A DNA stretch of 64,000 nt from Pontibacillus yanchengensis Y32 (GTDB taxonomy: Bacteria; Bacillota; Bacilli; Bacillales; BH030062), in assembly GCF_000770635.1 (NCBI RefSeq), contig NZ_AVBF01000001.1, positions 124,001 through 188,000 on the forward strand, given 5' to 3'. Numbering within the stretch: position 1 is the first letter of the stretch; each line of letters begins with the position of its first letter. This document shows positions 25,290 to 34,108 of this stretch, piece by piece. Position numbers and translations under genes: made by a program. The notes under the pieces are model-generated. The model saw only the letters and a list, made by a program, of their open reading frames with translations, was not told the origin of the DNA and ran no database searches.

Positions 25290-25356
25290 CGGTTGCAAGC
25301 ATGAACTTTTACCGGTCTTTAGACGGAGGGAGCTCTCAGACTGCCCAGGAATGGGA

Positions 25357-25394
25357 CATAAAAAGCCCCACAGGCTTAATCTAGCCTGTGGGGC
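25357..25394 (-). terminator. Terminator (minus strand) downstream of the 42-nt array
   Basis: GCCCCACAGGCT / AGCCTGTGGGGC with TTTTT on the minus strand. No open gene lies between it and the terminator at 25870, only the repeat array. Confidence 0.85.
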
Positions 25395-25410
25395 AATAAT
25401 GATTTCTGAG

Positions 25411-25835
25411 GATAAGCGAGCAATACTGATACTGTATCGCCCAGCGATATGCTCGCATCGGGTGGATATATCGCCTAGCGATATACGTGCTATACCATAG
25501 GTGTTGCTCGTACCGCCGCCCGATACGCTCGCTCAAGGCCCAATTCATGCTTATCGCCCGGCGACATTCGCACTGTAGCACAGGTAATGCTCGTACCACC
25601 CAACGACATACGCGCTTTAGCACAGTTCATCCTTGTACCACGCGGCTGATGCTCGCTCCGGTCCAGTGCATGCCCATATCGCCCAGCGACATACACGTTC
25701 CTAACAGAGGTAACGCCGTATCGCTGGCCGATATTGCGCAATCTGGCGGCACTTAAGCTCACCTCATCCACTAATATGTATGCTCTAGCCTAATGTACAC
25801 TCGTATCACCAATCGATACGCTCGCTCTTCCGCAA
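25411..25835. repeat. Family D tandem array, 42-nt (2 x 21) period
   Basis: The degenerate core TATCGCCCAGCGATA recurs at 25469, 25511, 25552, 25594, 25636, 25677 and 25719: steps of 42, 41, 42, 42, 41 and 42. Between cores lie half-period sub-units of a second type (TGCTCGTACC...). Further diverged cores occur near 25435 and 25805. Long open frames on both strands here are a by-product of the stop-free period. The array sits between two minus-strand terminators. Confidence 0.85.
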
Positions 25836-25869
25836 CACAATGCTCCATCACACAAAACCACTACATCAC

Positions 25870-25910
25870 AAAAAAAGACCTACAAGCTCCAAAGAGCCTG
25901 TAGATCTTTT
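25870..25910 (-). terminator. Terminator of the gene 25915-26721
   Basis: Minus strand: GATCTACAGGCTC / GAGCTTGTAGGTC followed by seven T. Confidence 0.9.
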
Positions 25911-25914
25911 CATC

Positions 25915-26721
25915 TTAATATCCTAATTCAACGAGAGAAATATCAACTAATTTAGAAGACTTCTCTGTGGTTTCAAAGTCTACTAGTAGTTTGTAGTTAT
26001 CGCCGATATTTTCATAAATCATGATGTAGTTGTTACTACCGATTGTGTTGACACCTTCATAAGATGGCTTACCTAGTACTTTAACGAGTTCATCACGGTG
26101 AAGGTCCATGTCAGATACATAGTTTGCAAGAACATGGATGTACTCGCTCTTAACTGAGTAGCCATATCCATACCCTTTGTCAGGATAGCTCATAATGTCT
26201 GCGCCTTCTACTTCACTTGTTTCAAAATCCGTGCCTACTTCGTCCTTCACATCCTGCTTCGTTACGCCTGTTTGAAGTGGCATGCCTTTCATTTTGCCTT
26301 CCATTAATAGCTGTGCAAATTCTGAATCAAGATAAGGGTCTTCGTTTCCTGATTCAGCAGTTGTGAAGTCCATCGTTACTTCTTCTTTTAATGTTTTACC
26401 GTTGGTGAATTGTAAGTCTGAATCTACATTTAATGTGTAAGCTGTATCAGGATCATAGTTATCTGCAGGCGCATAAACGTAAGCTTTTTTACCATCAAAT
26501 GTTACGACATTTTGTAGCGCTTCGCCTTCCTCATTCATAACAGCGATGTATTTGCGGTTAGCAGCCGCGTCATCCACCTCAGTGTTAAAGGTAATCGTCC
26601 ACTTTTTGCCTAAGCTTACGTCATCCTCTGCTTCCATTTCTGTTGCAGCGCTTACGGAAATGCTAGAAACAAGCATAATTAAGAACGTAAGCATGACTGA
26701 ACTCCAAAGTCGTTTGTGCAT
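25915..26721 (-). CDS. Secreted protein with SbsA-type Ig domain and DUF4309-like domain
   Basis: 268 aa from ATG 26721, eight bases after ATGGAGG; the frame continues upstream but without a ribosome site. The signal peptide ends near SVSA (about 25). A Big_5 / SbsA-type Ig domain (about 35-120) has KKWTITFNTEVDD ... YAPADNYDPDTAYTLNV. The C-terminal half (FAQLLMEGKMKGMPLQTGVT ... VLGKPSYEG ... LVDISLVE) has the two-lobe pattern of DUF4309. A textbook ECF promoter lies about 70 nt upstream, so it is likely induced by envelope stress. Confidence 0.82.
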   Translation of the reverse strand: MHKRLWSSVMLTFLIMLVSSISVSAATEMEAEDDVSLGKKWTITFNTEVDDAAANRKYIAVMNEEGEALQNVVTFDGKKAYVYAPADNYDPDTAYTLNVDSDLQFTNGKTLKEEVTMDFTTAESGNEDPYLDSEFAQLLMEGKMKGMPLQTGVTKQDVKDEVGTDFETSEVEGADIMSYPDKGYGYGYSVKSEYIHVLANYVSDMDLHRDELVKVLGKPSYEGVNTIGSNNYIMIYENIGDNYKLLVDFETTEKSSKLVDISLVELGY

Positions 26722-26800
26722 GAAATACCTCCATTTAAATAGATAGTCTGTCATTCTATTCCCATTTTGGAATGATTTTACGCATGGGATCATCCCTTTA

Positions 26801-26826
26801 GACGAAACTATGAAAAAAAGGTTTCA
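26801..26826 (-). promoter_or_regulatory. Canonical ECF-sigma promoter
   Basis: Minus strand TGAAAC (26821-26826), exactly 16 nt, CGTC (26801-26804). This equals the consensus of B. subtilis SigM/SigV/SigW-type promoters. It points to the gene 25915-26721. Confidence 0.82.
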
Positions 26827-26984
26827 AACGATTTAGAAAATATTATATTGTAAATCCTTTTATCTCAAAAATCTTCCTTTCGAGAAAAATTCCTCATTTC
26901 CGTCATATGTGGGTTTCAACCCTTGCTACTAGTGGAACAACTCTAGTACATACTTATTTTTTTACTAAAGGAGTTTTTATTTAT

Positions 26985-28121
26985 ATGTATAAAGTAGCAA
27001 GGATAGCATCGATAGCTTTAATAGCCTTTTTCATTCTATCTATCCAACAAGAAGTATCAGCACTAGAAACGGATCGCGAGCGAAACGTTGAACCGACAAA
27101 GACGTTTACGATTAGCTTGAACACAGAAGTTCAATCATCTGCATTGGAAGATGGTTTTGTTGTGAAAAATGCAAACGGTGAAGTAGTGAACACAGATGTT
27201 TCATTTGGAGAAACTCAAAAGAAAGTAAAAGTAGCTGCCCCTGAAGGTGGATATAAAGACGGGAAAACCTACACACTACATATTTTAAAAGATCAGGTTT
27301 GCGCAACTCAGCAATCATGCATGAATAATAATATCGAGCTTTCCTTTACCATTGATGGAGATTTCAATCCAGAAAAAGTACTTCAGAAAATCATCGACGA
27401 AGAAAATGACGTTCAAACCATGATTCAAAATAACCTACAGCAGTGGGAAGAAGTGCAAAAGCCAATCAGTGATATACCTGAAGAGGAATTCCGCCAGAGT
27501 CTAGAAGGTGGCTACACAAAAGAGTATATTGAGAGTCACTGGATGGAAGATATTTATCAAACAGCGAGTCGCACAGATTTCTATGAACCTCATCGTTTCT
27601 TCCCACTAGCTTCTCATAAACTATCAGAGCTTATAGAGCATGAAGTTGTAAAAGTGGATGAGAATACACGTGAATTATACGTATCAGAATTTTACCTTCA
27701 CGTGCCAAAAATGTGGAAGTACACCATGAAGAAAGTCGATGACGAATGGTTGATTGATGATATGCAATCCATCTTCCACCCAATCGATCACCAATCCATG
27801 ATTACCAATACCCTGTATAATAACGGTACTTACGAATTTGGTGCATTCTCAGGAGAAAACAGTCACACCATAGAATCTGATTTACCTAGAGCATACAAAG
27901 TTATGTACAAGGAAAAAAGCAAAGATGATGAAGAATACGAAAGAGTAGAACCGGTTAAATCTTATTCCCTTAACGATATTATCGCCAAAGAGCATTACTA
28001 TTTCACGACGAAAAACCCTGACGGAGAAAAAACAGGCGAATACCGCGTAGGCGTTGAAGATCACATGCTTTACGATGTAACAAACGAACAAGAATTAGAC
28101 TCAGAATTCTACAGTGAGTAA
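26985..28121 (+). CDS. Secreted protein with N-terminal SbsA-type Ig domain
   Basis: 378 aa from ATG 26985 behind AAAGGAG. The signal peptide ends near VSA (about 27). An SbsA-type Ig domain covers about 38-120 (KTFTISLNTEVQSSAL ... APEGGYKDGKTYTLHIL), with one Cys pair (CATQQSC). The remainder is unique and acidic, with a region resembling 'conserved extracellular' IseA/NTF2-like folds, which I cannot name. Divergent from the ECF-controlled paralogue at 25915. Confidence 0.75.
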   Translation: MYKVARIASIALIAFFILSIQQEVSALETDRERNVEPTKTFTISLNTEVQSSALEDGFVVKNANGEVVNTDVSFGETQKKVKVAAPEGGYKDGKTYTLHILKDQVCATQQSCMNNNIELSFTIDGDFNPEKVLQKIIDEENDVQTMIQNNLQQWEEVQKPISDIPEEEFRQSLEGGYTKEYIESHWMEDIYQTASRTDFYEPHRFFPLASHKLSELIEHEVVKVDENTRELYVSEFYLHVPKMWKYTMKKVDDEWLIDDMQSIFHPIDHQSMITNTLYNNGTYEFGAFSGENSHTIESDLPRAYKVMYKEKSKDDEEYERVEPVKSYSLNDIIAKEHYYFTTKNPDGEKTGEYRVGVEDHMLYDVTNEQELDSEFYSE

Positions 28122-28127
28122 GTTAGA

Positions 28128-28158
28128 AGAGCTGTCCCAAGGGCGGCTCTTTTTTTGT
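28128..28158 (+). terminator. Intrinsic terminator
   Basis: AGAGCTG / CGGCTCT stem followed by TTTTTTT. Confidence 0.8.
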
Positions 28159-28231
28159 GGGACGAGGGTGGGATGAGGGGACAGGTCCCTCGTCCCACTT
28201 TTTGGGATGAGGAACCTGTCCCCCCATCCCA
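28158..28231. repeat. Family A palindromic repeats, inverted pair
   Basis: A half unit, a full unit and an inverted unit only five bases apart; the pair could fold into one long hairpin. Confidence 0.88.
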
Positions 28232-28354
28232 GGAAAGCGACGGAGTCTTTCGTTGTTTGGCGTATTTACCTTTTGTGTAAATATGATATATTAATAGGAA
28301 AATAGTGGGTTAAATCGAATCACAATAAATCATTTTATAATAGGAAGTGAACCT

Positions 28355-28519
28355 TTGGACAAAAAACGTAAAGGAAAAGGTACATTTATAGCTGTTGGTA
28401 CTGCGATAGGTGTTGCACTTGGGGCAGCATTTAATCAGTTAGCTCTTGGTATTGCATTGGGAGCCTTAATAGGAGCAGGCATTGATTGGTTGTTACATAT
28501 TAAAAATCTGAAGCAATAA
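28355..28519 (+). CDS. Small glycine-rich membrane protein, 54 aa
   Basis: TTG start at 28355 after AGGAAGTGA. Basic N-terminus (MDKKRKGKG), then two hydrophobic segments rich in Gly and Ala (AVGTAIGVALGAAFNQL, LGIALGALIGAGIDWLL), a glycine-zipper-like hairpin. Function unknown. Probably its own transcript. Confidence 0.7.
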   Translation: MDKKRKGKGTFIAVGTAIGVALGAAFNQLALGIALGALIGAGIDWLLHIKNLKQ

Positions 28520-28631
28520 AGTAAATCATTAGAACAGAGGCGAAAGCTCAATATTTATGCACAGGGCAGAATAGTTGAACGCTTATATAAGAGAGAGGGA
28601 ACATCCCTGATAAAGATAGGTGAGTAAAGTC

Positions 28632-29108
28632 ATGAAAAAGACAGTATCTATTATATTGAGTATCGCTGCTCTAATCTTCATATTGGCAAATATCCCGAAT
28701 ATAGTGGCTCATGTTAAACTTTATTCATTCAACGCTAATAAACAAGTTACAACCGAAACAAAAGTCCTGACTTTTGACAAGGCATTCGAGACTTTGTATC
28801 AACAAAGAGAGTTGGCTCAACGTTTAGAGGATTCAACAAAATATTCATTGATAGGCGAACAGGTCAGAAAGGGTATTGATGACGCTTCTGATTACGAAAT
28901 ATTTTTAAGGAAGCATTCTCAAATCAATTCAATCAAAGTCGAACTACCAATCAGCACTTACAAAGATGCCGATAGGACAATTGAGTTTATATCAGGAAAA
29001 GGTGAAGTTTTAGAAATATCAGAGAATGGTCAATGGAAAAAATTCAATGGTTCCTGGGATGATTTATGGAACGATTTAATTGAACAATATAACCAGAATG
29101 ATAATTAA
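28632..29108 (+). CDS. Secreted or membrane-anchored hypothetical protein
   Basis: 158 aa from ATG 28632, behind AGGTGAG; a GTG at 28620 is in frame. One N-terminal hydrophobic helix (about 5-25) without a clear cleavage site. The remainder is a polar soluble domain. Family not recognised. Ends at a strong terminator. Confidence 0.68.
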   Translation: MKKTVSIILSIAALIFILANIPNIVAHVKLYSFNANKQVTTETKVLTFDKAFETLYQQRELAQRLEDSTKYSLIGEQVRKGIDDASDYEIFLRKHSQINSIKVELPISTYKDADRTIEFISGKGEVLEISENGQWKKFNGSWDDLWNDLIEQYNQNDN

Positions 29109-29156
29109 AAGCGAGAATTATGGGTAGTTTAATTAGAAAACTTAAATATTACGATA

Positions 29157-29190
29157 GAAAGCGCTCAGATTTTCCTGAGCGCTTTTTTTA
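29157..29190 (+). terminator. Intrinsic terminator
   Basis: AAGCGCTCAG / CTGAGCGCTT followed by TTTTT. Confidence 0.88.
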
Positions 29191-29195
29191 GTCAT

Positions 29196-29258
29196 TGAGA
29201 CAAGGGGACAGGTCCCTCATCCCGTTTTTTGGGATGAGGGACCTGTCCCCCCATCCCA
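29196..29258. repeat. Family A palindromic repeats, inverted pair
   Basis: Direct and inverted unit six bases apart, as at 28158. These are the last family A copies before 51.2 kb. Confidence 0.88.
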
Positions 29259-29272
29259 CCACAACAATAATA

Positions 29273-29307
29273 AAGAAGCCTATCCTGACGGGGGATAGGC
29301 TTCTTGC
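29273..29307. terminator. Hairpin, terminator-like
   Basis: AAGAAGCCTATCC / GGATAGGCTTCTT, with little T-run. A second stem GCTCACTT / AAGTGAGC follows at about 29316-29338. No gene is nearby on either side within 100 nt. Confidence 0.5.
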
Positions 29308-29525
29308 ATAGGGAGGCTCACTTGATTGGGAAGTGAGCTTTTAATATAGGGGAAGTACATAAGCTAGTCGCAAACGTAACGAACATTGCGACTCTAGCAT
29401 CTGCATTGCACCCAACTCGGCTCCAGCAAAAGCCATGTTCAGCGATTTTTTGTGCTATGACGGTAGCTCAAAATCTGCTGAATGAGTTGGTTACATACAT
29501 ACCATACGAGAGAGGGGGGTGGAGC

Positions 29526-29720
29526 ATGAGGGTAGATGGGGAATGGATTATTTTACATTTTTATTACGTGAGTCAGAACGGTCATGGTGGGATGTCAGGC
29601 CTTGTAGGAAATGGATATTTTTTGTTCAAAAAAACGTCACACGAACCAAATGGTAGTGAATATCCAACAACTGTGGTAAAATTTGGGCTGGATTGTAATC
29701 TATTTGTAACAGGGGTGTAA
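29526..29720 (+). CDS. Doubtful 64-aa frame upstream of the PBP gene
   Basis: ATG 29526 behind GGGGGGTGGAG, ending 4 nt before the PBP start. The translation (MRVDGEWIILHFYYVSQNGH...) has no recognisable family. The ribosome site and coupling argue for it; the composition and lack of features argue against. Confidence 0.35.
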   Translation: MRVDGEWIILHFYYVSQNGHGGMSGLVGNGYFLFKKTSHEPNGSEYPTTVVKFGLDCNLFVTGV

Positions 29721-29724
29721 AATT

Positions 29725-31908
29725 ATGAGGAAGAAGAAGAACGGTAAAAAGTCACAAGTCCCTTTTCGGTTGAATGTGCTCTTTTTCATTATCTTCTTGT
29801 TATTCTCTGGACTGATCCTTCAATTAGGAGTCGTGCAGATCTTATATGGAGCGGATGCGCAAGAGGAGATCAATAAGACGACCAATCAAAAGGTAAGTGT
29901 GCCTGTGCCACGGGGGAAAATGTATGATCGGTATGGCAATGTCGTGGCAGATACGCAACCACTCTATTCCATCACCTACACCCCGATGGAAAAAACGCCA
30001 AGTCAGAAGCGTCACCTTGAATTGGCGAGAGAATTAGCGAAATTGATTGATATGAATGACGAAGATACAGAAAATATTCCAGTTCGGGATCAGAAGGATT
30101 TTTGGATTTTAAATAATGAAGATGCTAAAAAAGAACGTCTGACGGAAGAAGAACTGAAGTACACCGATGAGGAGAAAGCAGCGGACGAACCAACTCCTTA
30201 TGAGATTCTATTAGATAAAATTGATCCAGAAGAAGATCTTGATTATGGCAAAAAAGAGCTAGAAATCATAGCGATAAAGCGAAAAATGGACAGTGCCTAT
30301 GCCTTCACCCCTCATGTCATTAAAAATAAAAACGTAACACAAGAGGAATATGCAAGGGTAGCTGAGCACCAACAAAATTTACAGGGAATTAACGTGTCAA
30401 CAGATTGGAAACGCGCTTATCCATATGAAGGGCATTTCCGTGATTTCCTAGGAAGCGTCACAGAAGATGGGTTGCCGAAGGATAGTCTAGACTATTTCTT
30501 AGCTCGAAATTATAGTCGAAACGCTCGTGTTGGCGAGAGTGGGCTCGAGGAAAAATACGAGCCTCTGTTAAAAGGCCAGAAGAAAACCATCCAATATGAG
30601 ACGGATCGAAGTGGAGAGATTGTTGACGAAAACATCATTAACAAGGGCCAGCAAGGAAAAAATCTGCAGCTAACTGTTGATATGGAACTGCAACAGAAAA
30701 TGGATTCGATTCTTCAAGAGCACCTGACAAAGGCCAGAAATAAATTCCCATACGAAAATCGTTTTCTAGATGAAGCGATGGCTGTAGCGATGGATCCGCA
30801 AACCGGTGAGATTCTTGGCATCTCAGGGCAAACGTGGAACGAAGATGCTGAAGCATTCCGAAATACTGGTATTAACGCTGTTACCTCACCTGTAGCACCA
30901 GGTTCTGCAGTGAAAGGAGCAACGTTGCTTGCTGGATATGATTATGGCGTAGTATCAGCTGGGGAACCAATCTATGACCAGCCGATCGATTTGGCAGGAA
31001 CGCCACTAAAGGCTTCCTATTCCAATTTAGGTTATGTCAATGACATCGAAGCACTAAAAAGATCCTCCAACGTCTACATGTTCCATATAGGAATGAGGAT
31101 TGCAGGCGACCCTAGTTACGAGAAGGGAGAAAAATTGTCCTATCAACCAGGGCGTTTCCAGGTGTTCCGAAACTATTATGCCCAATTTGGATTAGGTGTG
31201 AAAACGGGCATCGACTTACCAAGCCAGACCGAAACGGCCGGCCTGTTAAGTGATAATTTCCGAGCAGGTAATATGCTTGACCTGGCAATTGGACAGTATG
31301 ATACATACTCTGCTCTACAACTAGCACAATATGTATCTACTATTGCTAATGATGGTTATCGATTACAGCCACGCCTCGTCAACGATGTCAGAGAACCCAT
31401 TACAAATAAAGACAACAAAGATCAATTAGGTCCTATCATTCAGTCGAACGATACCAACGTGTTAAACCGTATCTCAATGGATGAAAGGTATATCCAACGC
31501 GTACAAACAGGCTTTTACCAAGTATTCAACAATCAACTAGGTACAGCAGATGGCTATTTTGCTGATACAGAAGGATACAAAGCAGCCGGAAAAACCGGAA
31601 CTGCCCAGGTAAACTACTACGAACCATTACGCGATGAAAACGGCAAAACCTATGATTACAAGCGTCACGAACTAGAAAACCTAACACTCGTAGGCTACGC
31701 CCCATACGAGGACCCGGAAATCGCCTTCTCCGTCCTCGTACCAAACACCGGATCTATCTCATCACCAGGTTACACCCAATATCAAGCCAATAAAGAGATT
31801 GGTAGAGATATTTTAGACGCCTACTTTCAATTGAAGGAAGAGCGCGGCCTGAATGGGGATAATGGTGAGGAAGAAGGTGAAGATGAATCTGAAGAGACGG
31901 AAGAATAG
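29725..31908 (+). CDS. Class B penicillin-binding protein 2 (PbpA/PbpH type)
   Basis: 727 aa. Cytosolic basic tail and one membrane anchor (about 15-38), then the PBP dimerisation domain (VPRGKMYDRYGNVVADTQPL) with insertions, and the transpeptidase domain (about 340-700). Catalytic motifs: SAVK (SxxK with the active Ser), SSN (SxN) and KTGTAQ (KTG). The acidic tail (EEEGEDESEETEE) is unusual. It crosslinks peptidoglycan during lateral wall growth with the elongasome. Length and N-terminus match B. subtilis PbpA/PbpH rather than SpoVD or PbpB. It stands alone, outside any mre cluster in this window. Confidence 0.92.
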   Translation: MRKKKNGKKSQVPFRLNVLFFIIFLLFSGLILQLGVVQILYGADAQEEINKTTNQKVSVPVPRGKMYDRYGNVVADTQPLYSITYTPMEKTPSQKRHLELARELAKLIDMNDEDTENIPVRDQKDFWILNNEDAKKERLTEEELKYTDEEKAADEPTPYEILLDKIDPEEDLDYGKKELEIIAIKRKMDSAYAFTPHVIKNKNVTQEEYARVAEHQQNLQGINVSTDWKRAYPYEGHFRDFLGSVTEDGLPKDSLDYFLARNYSRNARVGESGLEEKYEPLLKGQKKTIQYETDRSGEIVDENIINKGQQGKNLQLTVDMELQQKMDSILQEHLTKARNKFPYENRFLDEAMAVAMDPQTGEILGISGQTWNEDAEAFRNTGINAVTSPVAPGSAVKGATLLAGYDYGVVSAGEPIYDQPIDLAGTPLKASYSNLGYVNDIEALKRSSNVYMFHIGMRIAGDPSYEKGEKLSYQPGRFQVFRNYYAQFGLGVKTGIDLPSQTETAGLLSDNFRAGNMLDLAIGQYDTYSALQLAQYVSTIANDGYRLQPRLVNDVREPITNKDNKDQLGPIIQSNDTNVLNRISMDERYIQRVQTGFYQVFNNQLGTADGYFADTEGYKAAGKTGTAQVNYYEPLRDENGKTYDYKRHELENLTLVGYAPYEDPEIAFSVLVPNTGSISSPGYTQYQANKEIGRDILDAYFQLKEERGLNGDNGEEEGEDESEETEE

Positions 31909-31915
31909 GTGGAGC

Positions 31916-31945
31916 AACCCCGCTCAGGGCGAGCGGGGTTTTTTG
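31916..31945 (+). terminator. Intrinsic terminator of the PBP gene
   Basis: AACCCCGCTC / GAGCGGGGTT followed by TTTT. Confidence 0.9.
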
Positions 31946-32093
31946 TGGTTGCTGGGGGACCGCGGCCCCGAAGAGAGGGTATCGGCGACTTTTAGGGGGA
32001 ATGTTATAAAAATAGAAATCAGAAAATTTGGTTTTCTAAGCCGAATCAGTTTAGTATAGTGTATATACAATGACGTAGCGTAGGGGGAAAAAT

Positions 32094-32888
32094 ATGAACG
32101 TAGCGATTTATCAAATGGACATTATTCCTGGGGATGTAAAAGCCAATCACGAGCGGGTACGGAAGTGGATGGAGCATACGGTGAAAAATAGTGAATACAA
32201 TATGGTCGTTTTACCTGAAATGTGGACGACAGCCTATACATTGCCTGAATTACATGAGGTAGCAGACAAAGAGGGCGAGCCAACGACCTCCTTTTTACAG
32301 GAGATGGCCCGGACCTATCAGGTACATGTAATCGGAGGATCGTTTGCCAACATTGTAGATGGAGAAGCGTTTAACACTGCCTGCGTTGTCAATAAACAAG
32401 GCGAGGTCGTCTATCAATATGACAAAATCCATCTTGTACCGATGCTTGACGAACCTACCTATCTAGCAGGCGGGCGAAAAACGGCAGAGACCTTCGAGCT
32501 GGACGGAGTAAAAATGGGCATCATCATCTGCTACGACTTACGCTTCCCGGAGCTAACCCGCCAACTAGCACTAGAAGGAGCAGAAGTCCTTTTCATCGTA
32601 GCAGAATGGCCACTAGCTAGAAGAAACCATTGGATGACCCTGCAAAAAGCCCGCGCCATCGAAAACCAAATGTACGTCATCTCCAGCGACAGATGCGGCA
32701 GCTACAACGGCACCACCTTCAGTGGCACCTCGATGATCATCGACCCCATCGGCGATGTGCTAGCCGAAGGAAGCATTGAAGGCGAAGAGACTGTAGAAGC
32801 CCAGCTGGACTTGAGTGCTGTGGAGAGGACGAGGAAGAATGTTCCTGTGTTTGAGTCGCGGATGAAGGGGCTTTATAAGGATCTGTAG
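32094..32888 (+). CDS. Nitrilase-family amidase (MtnU/YkrU-like omega-amidase)
   Basis: 264 aa. The catalytic triad is Glu42 (VVLPEMW), Lys111 (DKIHL) and Cys146 (ICYDLRFPE). The N-terminus and AEWPLARRNHW stretch closely match B. subtilis MtnU/YkrU, which hydrolyses 2-oxoglutaramate or the keto-acid amide of the methionine salvage route. Here it is not in a methionine-salvage cluster, so the name stays general. Cytosolic, monocistronic, with a GGGG-type ribosome site. Confidence 0.88.
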   Translation: MNVAIYQMDIIPGDVKANHERVRKWMEHTVKNSEYNMVVLPEMWTTAYTLPELHEVADKEGEPTTSFLQEMARTYQVHVIGGSFANIVDGEAFNTACVVNKQGEVVYQYDKIHLVPMLDEPTYLAGGRKTAETFELDGVKMGIIICYDLRFPELTRQLALEGAEVLFIVAEWPLARRNHWMTLQKARAIENQMYVISSDRCGSYNGTTFSGTSMIIDPIGDVLAEGSIEGEETVEAQLDLSAVERTRKNVPVFESRMKGLYKDL

Positions 32889-32906
32889 TAGTATATCTGA
32901 AAGAAG

Positions 32907-32938
32907 AAAGGAAGCCTACTGTAAGGCTTCCTTTAGTT
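32907..32938. terminator. Bidirectional terminator between convergent genes
   Basis: AAGGAAGCC / GGCTTCCTT with T/A-rich flanks. Confidence 0.8.
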
Positions 32939-34108
32939 TGTACCACAGCATTTTTTGTATTTTTTACCACTGCCACAAGGACAAGGTTCATTTCTGCCTA
33001 CTTTTTTGCTTTTGGTGGGAGTGTTTTGGTTTTCATATTGTTGCATATACTCTTGGAGTTGCTGAAAAATTTCTTCATCAGATGGGGTTGTTTTGGAATT
33101 GATTTTCTCTTCCCATACAGGCAATTTAGGATGCTCAATTTCGTTGATGACACAGCAACAGTAAAGGTCTTCATCTAACTCAAGCATGCTCTCTTCGTAG
33201 CCGTTTTCTACCATATATTCTACTTTAGGGATACCTTCCACGGTTAATTGAGTACATAGGGCAGAAGCTATTAATGTTTTTTCCATGGGACCCTCTACTT
33301 CGTCGAACATTGATAAAAGTGTATCATGTGCTAGAGACGATTTAATATTTTGTATCACATCAATAGCATAAAATGACGCTCCATCCTTAAAGCAATATGG
33401 TTTTACTGCTTGCACCACTTCATCTGAACCGATTTTAATAAGGGCATGAATGACTTCTTGAGCTAACATATCATCCTCAAAATCAACCTCTAGTAAAGAG
33501 GCTAGCGCCGGTATTAGAGAAGGTTCATTAGTTTCTCCTGCAGCATATACATAAATAATCTTACTAGCTGAATTATTATCTTTTTCTTGTATAACTTGTA
33601 GAATGTCCTTTTCTGTTAACCATTCTTCTTGAATCATCCGATCTATGATTCGTTTAGCTACAATAGAAGCTGTGACGTCGTTTTCTTGATCAAATTGATT
33701 TATTAATAATGGTAATTCCTCTTGTAAATCTTCCATATAAGCATTAGCTATATCAGTAATACTTTTGAATTTACCATCGGTAGCGTCTAACACTTCCTCC
33801 CCATACTCTTGAAAAAAACTAGTATCACAATGTAGAAGAAGGCGGAAATACCAATGAAAGTCATCGTCATTTCTTTTTAACCGTTCTAATAGAGCTTCGA
33901 ACCCCTTACGTCCAATTGTATAAGTATGTAGCTTAGGAATAATTGAATTGTACGTTGCGTTAGGACCACTTTTATCATTTGCCTCTAATGCTAAAAGGAA
34001 AGCTTCTTCGTCCCCAAGGTGACTGTTATCAATATTGTATAATGCAAAATTCTGTAGTACCTTGCTGTCACTTAAGATATATGGTTTGACTTTTGATAAA
34101 AAGCTGAT
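32933..34108 (-). CDS. SEC-C zinc-motif protein with near-cognate start
   Basis: 391 aa when read from ATC 34108; the frame is open from a stop just before it. GAAAGGATG lies 9 nt upstream of ATC. The first canonical start (GTG 33793) is 105 codons in, has its ribosome site one base away and would remove a continuous helical domain ([20 protein letters not shown] ...). The body is HEAT-like helices; the C-terminus is a SEC-C zinc module, [16 protein letters not shown], as found at the end of SecA. An early 1-nt frameshift after ATG 34118 is an alternative explanation. Confidence 0.72.
   Translation of the reverse strand: MSFLSKVKPYILSDSKVLQNFALYNIDNSHLGDEEAFLLALEANDKSGPNATYNSIIPKLHTYTIGRKGFEALLERLKRNDDDFHWYFRLLLHCDTSFFQEYGEEVLDATDGKFKSITDIANAYMEDLQEELPLLINQFDQENDVTASIVAKRIIDRMIQEEWLTEKDILQVIQEKDNNSASKIIYVYAAGETNEPSLIPALASLLEVDFEDDMLAQEVIHALIKIGSDEVVQAVKPYCFKDGASFYAIDVIQNIKSSLAHDTLLSMFDEVEGPMEKTLIASALCTQLTVEGIPKVEYMVENGYEESMLELDEDLYCCCVINEIEHPKLPVWEEKINSKTTPSDEEIFQQLQEYMQQYENQNTPTKSKKVGRNEPCPCGSGKKYKKCCGTN

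Noticed and set aside
25487-25771. Open frames of 89-93 codons inside the 42-nt array
   Set aside because: By-product of the repeat period; composition rich in Arg/His without domains.
25411-25835. CRISPR array
   Set aside because: Units are degenerate and adjoining, without unique spacers of constant length between identical repeats, and there are no cas genes. The same holds for 34188, 35350 and 61384.
28158-29258. Inverted family A pairs as rho-independent terminators
   Set aside because: They could form long hairpins but lack T-runs, and genuine terminators precede them.
29406-29525. Upstream extension of the 64-aa frame before the PBP gene
   Set aside because: No ribosome site before 29406. 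The part from 29526 is kept only as doubtful.
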